Of a stretch of DNA of 64,000 nt, positions 58,599 to 64,000 are shown one piece after another. The DNA comes from Vitellaria paradoxa (lineage: Eukaryota > Streptophyta > Magnoliopsida > Ericales > Sapotaceae): NCBI GenBank assembly GCA_019916065.1, contig CM034234.1, positions 11,789,520 through 11,853,519 of the forward strand. Direction: 5' to 3'. The notes under the pieces were generated by a model, which saw nothing but the letters and a program-made list of their open reading frames with translations, was not told the DNA's origin and ran no database searches. Position numbers and translations under genes: made by a program. The first letter of the stretch is position 1, and each line of letters begins with the position of its first letter.

Positions 58599-61500
58599 TA
58601 CTTAATTGTCAAGAACTGCCTTTTCAATCTATATAGAGGAAAGCCAGCTTTTGCTACTCATTTCCATTGTGCCTTTTTCTAATTATTCTTTTTGATAATT
58701 AATTATCTCAAAATGTTAAACATGCAGGAATTGACTTGGAAAATCCCGTCATTGATGTCATTCCATCTCACCTCACTGGTTATTCATCATCTTCTCGTGG
58801 TTCCAAAGATGTTTTATTGTGTGAACGTGTTCAAATTGCTGGTCAATCAAGATTAAAACTTGGGAGTTATGCTAGTGCATATCAGATTACTTTGGTCCCA
58901 TCTGAAGTAATTCCTGAGAGACTACACAGCAAAATTCAGATTTGTTTTCACCGGTAAGTGAAATGTCCAGGGCTTTTGGTTTTCTAGTTTGCTCCCACTT
59001 TTTGTTTCTCTGATAGTTGGCATGACAGTTGTTGTGGTTAAGAACCGTTCCTTACTCAGAAAGTTTTGCAGGAATGCTTCAAGTGGTTTATGTCAATGTG
59101 AAAAAGATGAATGGAAAGCTATCCACAATGGGCTTTGGAGCTCTAGCATGTCACCTTATGAGGACAGATATGTTGATGTGAAGTTTGTTGGCAAAATTTG
59201 TGGTTCTGTGAGAGTAACAGTTGAAGAGGGTTAGTTTCTCACCGAGTGATTGGTTTTAATTTCTCCTAGTGCTCGGTTTTATCTCCTAGAGCTCCGTCAT
59301 TTATCTCCCAGTGCTCAGCTTTAATTTCTCTTTGAGTTCTCCATTTCTCTATAATACCTGCTCTGGTTTTTGTGATTTGTGCAGAGTTTCAAAGGTGGCG
59401 CCTCGTTTGTCTTGCAATTGGTTTTGTTTTACTGCTGTTGGCACCAGTTTGCAGCAGTTGGGTTCCCTTCTATTATAGCAGTTCAATGGCTATTGGAGTA
59501 TTTCTGGTCATTATAATCCTTCTTTTTCAGGTATTTGAATTTGGATGCATCATGCTGTAGTTTGTTCGACCTGTTGCCTTTAACTTGCTTTAAGCTCTTT
59601 CTTTTCCATATGTAGTGACCAATTCTTTGTAAGGTTTAGAATTCAATTCTGTTGCATAACAAAACTTGAAGTTGCTGCAAGAAACATTGAAATGTATTCT
59701 AGATTGAAGTTTTGCTAGCTTTGACAGAAAAATTGCTTCATAGGACCAGAGATGAGAAGAAATAAGAATAGGGCTTAGATGTCCATCCTTATGCAGCCTT
59801 AGAATTAAATTTTTTGGACGATGAAGAAAATGGAGAAGCATTCATTTCTCTGTATTGGATAATGTTGTCAAATATGTAAACCATCTAACTAGAAGGAACC
59901 TCAAAGAAGGGAAGAAGGGTTTCTGTTTTTGCACCCGGTTTTGATCTGGCTGGATGCCATGCTTCTTTTGTGCATGCCCACTTCTAGGAAGGATGATTGG
60001 TTATGCCATCCTCTATGTACATGGAATCAAGTGTGGATGTTGGGTGCGAGTATGTAGTTCAGTGTGGGATTCATCTAATTTTCATGCCCAAGGATACTAG
60101 GACATGGCTAAATTTAATATCTCGTAAATATTTCTTTTACCTTTGGGGGTAATTTGGTGTTCAAAAATTAACAATTTTGACATGGAGTTAAGTTTTTTCA
60201 TTCTATAAAAGAAAGTTATTTATGTATGTTTTCTTTTAGTAAATTCTATTTGCCTAACACATAATTATTTCTTATTAGATGCATGTGTGGCTAGATGTAT
60301 GGGATACAAATCCTATATCCTAATATGGGTACTTAAAAAATCCTGTAATTTTTTTTGTTTTTTTATTTTTTTTATAAGTACATAGGTTGCCTGTGAATTG
60401 CTTTCCAAGGAAGGGCGAAGAGTCCATGTAACATAGGTCACCCCCATGAATTAATTTCCGAGGTGGAAGAAGCCTGAACTGAAAGTTTGATTCCAAATTT
60501 GTTGTGGACGGTTCTGTATTGCTTTTAGTTAGGTTTATTCCTTAGATTTCAAATCTTCTTTTGGTTGGTGTCCTTAATTCAAAATTTTGGCATAATTTGT
60601 AGAGGACTATCCGTTTAAAGTTTTCATGAGGGTCCAGCAATCCTTGCTTATGTTTAAGCATTTTCCTCTTAGAATCTGTTAATAAATGGGATGTGCAATT
60701 TTCTACATCACTCGTTGGAACCATTGCAACTCACGTTTGCCAATATTGTTCTGATTGGGGTGCATCTTTGCAAAGTGTTCGTGTGTTCTTGTTTTCAAAA
60801 TGTTGGTCTCTGAGTCAAAATGGTCAAGGAAAACCTAATTTTTGTCTCCAAATGAATTTTTATTGCTTGCTGTAGCCCATAACTATTGGAGCTTGAGTTT
60901 GCTTTCTGTTCTTTTGCATTCAAATGCTAACATTTCGCAAAACATTTTTTTCTTTGTAATTGTATTCACTTTTTCTGAATTTATGGATAAATTATCCGTC
61001 CGTGATGTTGCTGAAATTGTTTTAGGGAATGAAATTATTACCAACGGGGAGGAAAAGTATCTTCTACCTCACTGTATATGGATCAGTTGTAAGTGCTTTT
61101 CTGCTTTAATTTGGTGTGGTTAAGTAGTCAATCTCATTTTTGTTCAATGTCTTATGCTTGTAAATTGGCTCACATTTAATGTCAGCTTGGAGCAGGGTCT
61201 TTTCTGTTGCATCACTTTTCAATGTTGGTCAACTCGATTCTTGTCAATTTTGGGCTGAGTGAGGAGATGCATAACCCTGTAAGCCCTCTTATCTGTCTGT
61301 TCATATAATAACAGCTCGTTTAGCCACTATAATTAGCTTCATTTGATCTGGAATGTACTTTATTTCAATATTTTAGATGTCCCTTTTGGTTCTACGCCTT
61401 AACACCAATTTTTCTCTATCCCTTTAATTGAAACCCAGCATAATGATCCTTGGATTTTTATGCTCTTGACTCCTATATTGACTTTGCCATTATAGCCGAT

Positions 61501-64000
61501 GTCGATAAAAAGTGAAAGATCTCCATGTTATCAGTAGGCACCTTAGAGGGATACAAGGTCGGGGAAGGGGTGTGAGTTGAACTCAGGACCTATCGCCCAG
61601 GTTAAGAACTTACGGGGCTACTTTATTTTTTCTCTACAGTCTGTTCACTTTTTCTTGAAATGCAATTGTGGGTTTCGACTAATTCCTTGAAGCTATGTTT
61701 GGATCAAGGATTTGTCAAGAAAAAATGAAAGGGATTCAAAATTCTCTCTATTGTTTGGATTGGGATTGAAAACGGAAGGGAAAAGGCATGGGATTTGAGA
61801 AATTAGAAATAATTAAATTAGAAAAGTAATATATTGATGAATGACTTTTATTCTGTTATATTTTGGAATCACTCAAAGAAGGATATCTGTTTTGGATTTT
61901 ATGTTTCCTTCCTCTTTTCCCTACTTTTCTTTTTCTCTTCCGTTTTCTTTCTCCATCACCAAGTACTCACTCCAAAACACAAACTTATTGTTTGTGTAAA
62001 CTATTCCCCTTGTTTGGTTACAGGTGTCTGTTTTTGTACTACTTGGGATTGTCCTTGCCGGAGCTGCTCTAGGGTACTGGATTGTGCGTAAATTTATTAT
62101 TTCAGAAGACGGCAGTGTGGATGTTGGCATAGCTCAATTTGTGAAATGGGCCATGCGTGTAATAGCAGCCGCCTTTATCTTCCAGGTTGTATATTGTGTT
62201 CTTGTTAAAATAACGTGATAATGCCCGAGTGGTGGATCGCTAGACTCAATTTAAAGCAATTGTCAAGTGTAATATTTCTCTGCATATTCTTGCAATTTCT
62301 TTCTCCATGTTGACTTGCATTTCTTCTGAAATTTCTGATTCATTTTTTCCCTCTCTATTAGAGCACTCTTGATACTCCTTTGGCATTGGGGGCATTTGCG
62401 TGTTGTCTGGCAATCTGCTTTCTTATCACTTCCTTTGATTGGAACGTTCCAGAGTAAGTTCCTTGCAATGTCTCTTTCCTTACCCTTTCCCCTTGCATCA
62501 TGTTGGCTGAACGACCATTTTTTTAACTAGATGATTTCTCCAAATAATTCATGCTTAATTTAGTGTATTCAACTTAATCGGGTTCATAAGAGTTCCAATG
62601 TATGAGATTAGATAAAAAAAATAAAAAAATGAATTTATTGGGTTTTTTAGTTTTCTGATTTGGATGTTTGAGTCAATTAACTAAACACCCCTTTTGGATT
62701 ATTGGAAATGAGTTGTCGATTTGATGGGATATATAAATGATCATGATCATTGTTTAAAAGTGATTGTCTTGATGTTTCTGGACACTCGATGTTTCTGCCT
62801 TTGTTCTTAGATCATGCTTTTAGTTTTAAATCATGATTTGTGAGTAGAAACAAAATTGCAGGCCATGTTGCCTTGTCCACAGCTATGAATATTTTCGTTC
62901 TGCAATTCTTAAGATGGCTTTGCTCAGTTGATAGCATTGATATCAAAATCTTTCATTTATGTGGTAGTAATAAGATCTTCAATAATTTTTTTGATTTAGT
63001 AGTATTTCATTGTATTCGGAAAATGGGAGTCCTTGGCGGAGTCGAGGACAAGCTATCGCAAGAAAAAACCGTGCTGAATTTCTTACCAGGTCGGGGAAGG
63101 TGGGCCCACGAGGAATGCTGTGGAGCAGCCCAAGGAGGACTGACTCTCCTGTTAACGGTACACATTTATCATTCCTTGGATTAAGTTTGTTGTATTTATG
63201 GATTTGAAATTAAGGGATTTAGTGTTATTTATTTAAGAAGAATTGTTCAAATATAACTTTGGTAGTTTAAACATAGATTTTACCAATGATTTTGAGTGGT
63301 TTAAAACCAAAATTGTAGAGAGAGAAAGAGAGAGAGAGAGAGATCTTGATGGGAGGTGCATAAAGAAATCAGTAGGATTATTGAAACTTTCTTGGGTGCT
63401 TGTTTTATAATTTTTTTCTTTGTAGATATAAAATATTGTATTTGATCATGCTCAGTTTTTCTTGAAAAATCATTTATAAACACGTTTTTGTTTGGACATT
63501 AGTTAGCTTGTGTTGATCTCTGAAATGGTGTTGGATTTGATCATGAAGCTGTATTGAGAATAAAAAACGAACTATGCTAGTATTTCCATGGGAAGATCAA
63601 TCTTGCAATAGCTGAGGATACATGCAGATGTGATCTCCACGGAAATTTCTATTAGTACAATGTTGATCACATTTTTTACATTATAAGTAAGGAGGTATTC
63701 TCTTTTCACTGGCTGTTTCAGGTTTGGTATCTCCATCCCCTGAGATGGTGACAAGAAATCAGCAGGATTACTACTCGACCTTCCACAAGACACCCAACCG
63801 AAAGAAGTTCTCGAGAAAGGAGTGGGAGGAGTTCACACAAGAATCAACCCGGCAAGCTGTAGCTGACTTGGCATCCTCTCCAGAGTTCACTGATTGGCTA
63901 ATCGATCGTGCTGACCGAATACAACTCCTTCCAGATGAATCGGATGATAGTTCAGATGAAACAATTGAAAGCGGGTCAGAATCCAGAGTTAAAAATACTG
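57357..64000 (+). CDS. PNET2: NEMP1/PNET2-type nuclear envelope membrane protein (DUF2215), 3' end off window
   Basis: Exons: 57357-57450, 58728-58953, 59072-59229, 59385-59530, 61026-61088, 61186-61278, 62024-62185, 62362-62453, 63000-63157, 63722 to beyond 64000; all phases agree. Residues 1-28 are a signal peptide (MGSSAAASRLLFSLAVLLSI). An extracytoplasmic, Cys-containing domain follows. Then come several transmembrane helices (for example CLAIGFVLLLLAPVC, MAIGVFLVIIILLF, VFVLLGIVLAGAALGY, ALGAFACCLAICFLI), an Arg/Ser-rich linker, and a soluble tail (FSRKEWEEFTQESTRQAV .. EFTDWLIDRADRIQLLPDES). This is the plant form of vertebrate NEMP1, called PNET2 in Arabidopsis, a nuclear envelope component linked to the nuclear lamina. 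The gene is cut by the window edge in its acidic C-terminal tail. Exon 9 has a TAGTAG tandem acceptor. Confidence 0.93.
57893..58328. mobile_element. Degenerate MITE in PNET2 intron 1, relative of 299-775
   Basis: The left edge is 'gaggggctttggagcg', and the right edge, reverse complemented, is 'aagagtgtgtttggagag'. The interior has 'aatccgctcaaatggattt' and 'gtccgtttcaatggattt' motifs like the 299-775 element. The target duplication is not clear. Confidence 0.5.
58564..58596. repeat. (CA)n microsatellite
   Basis: A run of about 15 CA units in PNET2 intron 1, 130 bp upstream of exon 2. Confidence 0.9.
59244..59345. repeat. Short degenerate tandem repeat in PNET2 intron 3
   Basis: 'tctcctagtgctcggtttta', 'tctcctagagctccgtcatt' and 'tctcccagtgctcagcttta' follow one another, a unit of about 25-35 bp repeated about four times. 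Confidence 0.7.

Noticed and set aside
60355..60480. Possible SINE or retroposed tail in PNET2 intron 4
   Set aside because: A T-rich run next to a GC-richer block is suggestive, but no promoter boxes or flanking duplication were found.
61490..61620. Possible tRNA-like element in PNET2 intron 6
   Set aside because: A weak box-B-like motif (GAGTTGAACTC) only; box A and target duplication are missing.

Overview
This is plant nuclear DNA, from a flowering plant with a moderately large, AT-rich genome. The genes have GT-AG introns of up to 7.9 kb, and the sequence between them is packed with old transposable elements. Six protein-coding genes can be assembled exon by exon, and every splice phase closes. 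They are, left to right: an LRR receptor-like pseudokinase (+, 7626-12702), a RAD6-type ubiquitin-conjugating enzyme UBC2 (-, 14759-20648), a class I LOB-domain transcription factor (+, 27691-31757), the histone lysine methyltransferase SUVR3 (-, 33808-42757), the plastid site-2 metalloprotease EGY2 (-, 44168-55004), and a NEMP1/PNET2 nuclear-envelope protein (+, 57357 to beyond the right edge).

From memory, Arabidopsis At3g03770 (LRR-RLK), At3g03760 (LBD20) and At3g03750 (SUVR3) are consecutive genes. Three genes here have the same identities in the same order, so this looks like an ancient microsyntenic block, with UBC2 lying between the RLK and the LBD gene. The species cannot be fixed from the sequence; a non-grass angiosperm with a TE-rich genome is all I would claim. 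The genes are ordinary single-copy housekeeping or regulatory genes (chromatin, nuclear envelope, plastid proteolysis, ubiquitination, signalling). They form no operon-like pathway.

The individual character of the window lies in its mobile elements, several of which keep readable target-site duplications (TSDs). They include: a Copia LTR family present as a degraded 7.0-kb element filling the only intron of SUVR3 (TSD GTGGA), plus a second LTR copy at the left edge that has itself been split by a MITE; a 1.9-kb solo-LTR-like element in the LBD intron (TSD CAATT); and a MULE-like element in EGY2 intron 1 that carries a captured BTB/POZ gene fragment and a nested Copia fragment bounded by inverted LTR ends. 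There are also two tRNA-derived SINEs with perfect 17-18 bp TSDs, a 46-bp 3' end of an RTE-type LINE with a 13-bp TSD, a set of TWA-flanked MITEs including a near-complete foldback hairpin, and two adjacent unusual tandem arrays (about 82 bp x 3 and about 205-235 bp x 3.3) between UBC2 and the LBD gene.

I found no CRISPR array, no canonical tRNA or rRNA gene, and no autonomous intact transposon. The most rewarding objects for follow-up are the sense-oriented retrotransposon in the SUVR3 intron, the MULE with its captured BTB exon and inverted-LTR insert, the 22.2-23.2 kb palindrome-rich tandem array, and the 297-bp foldback MITE.
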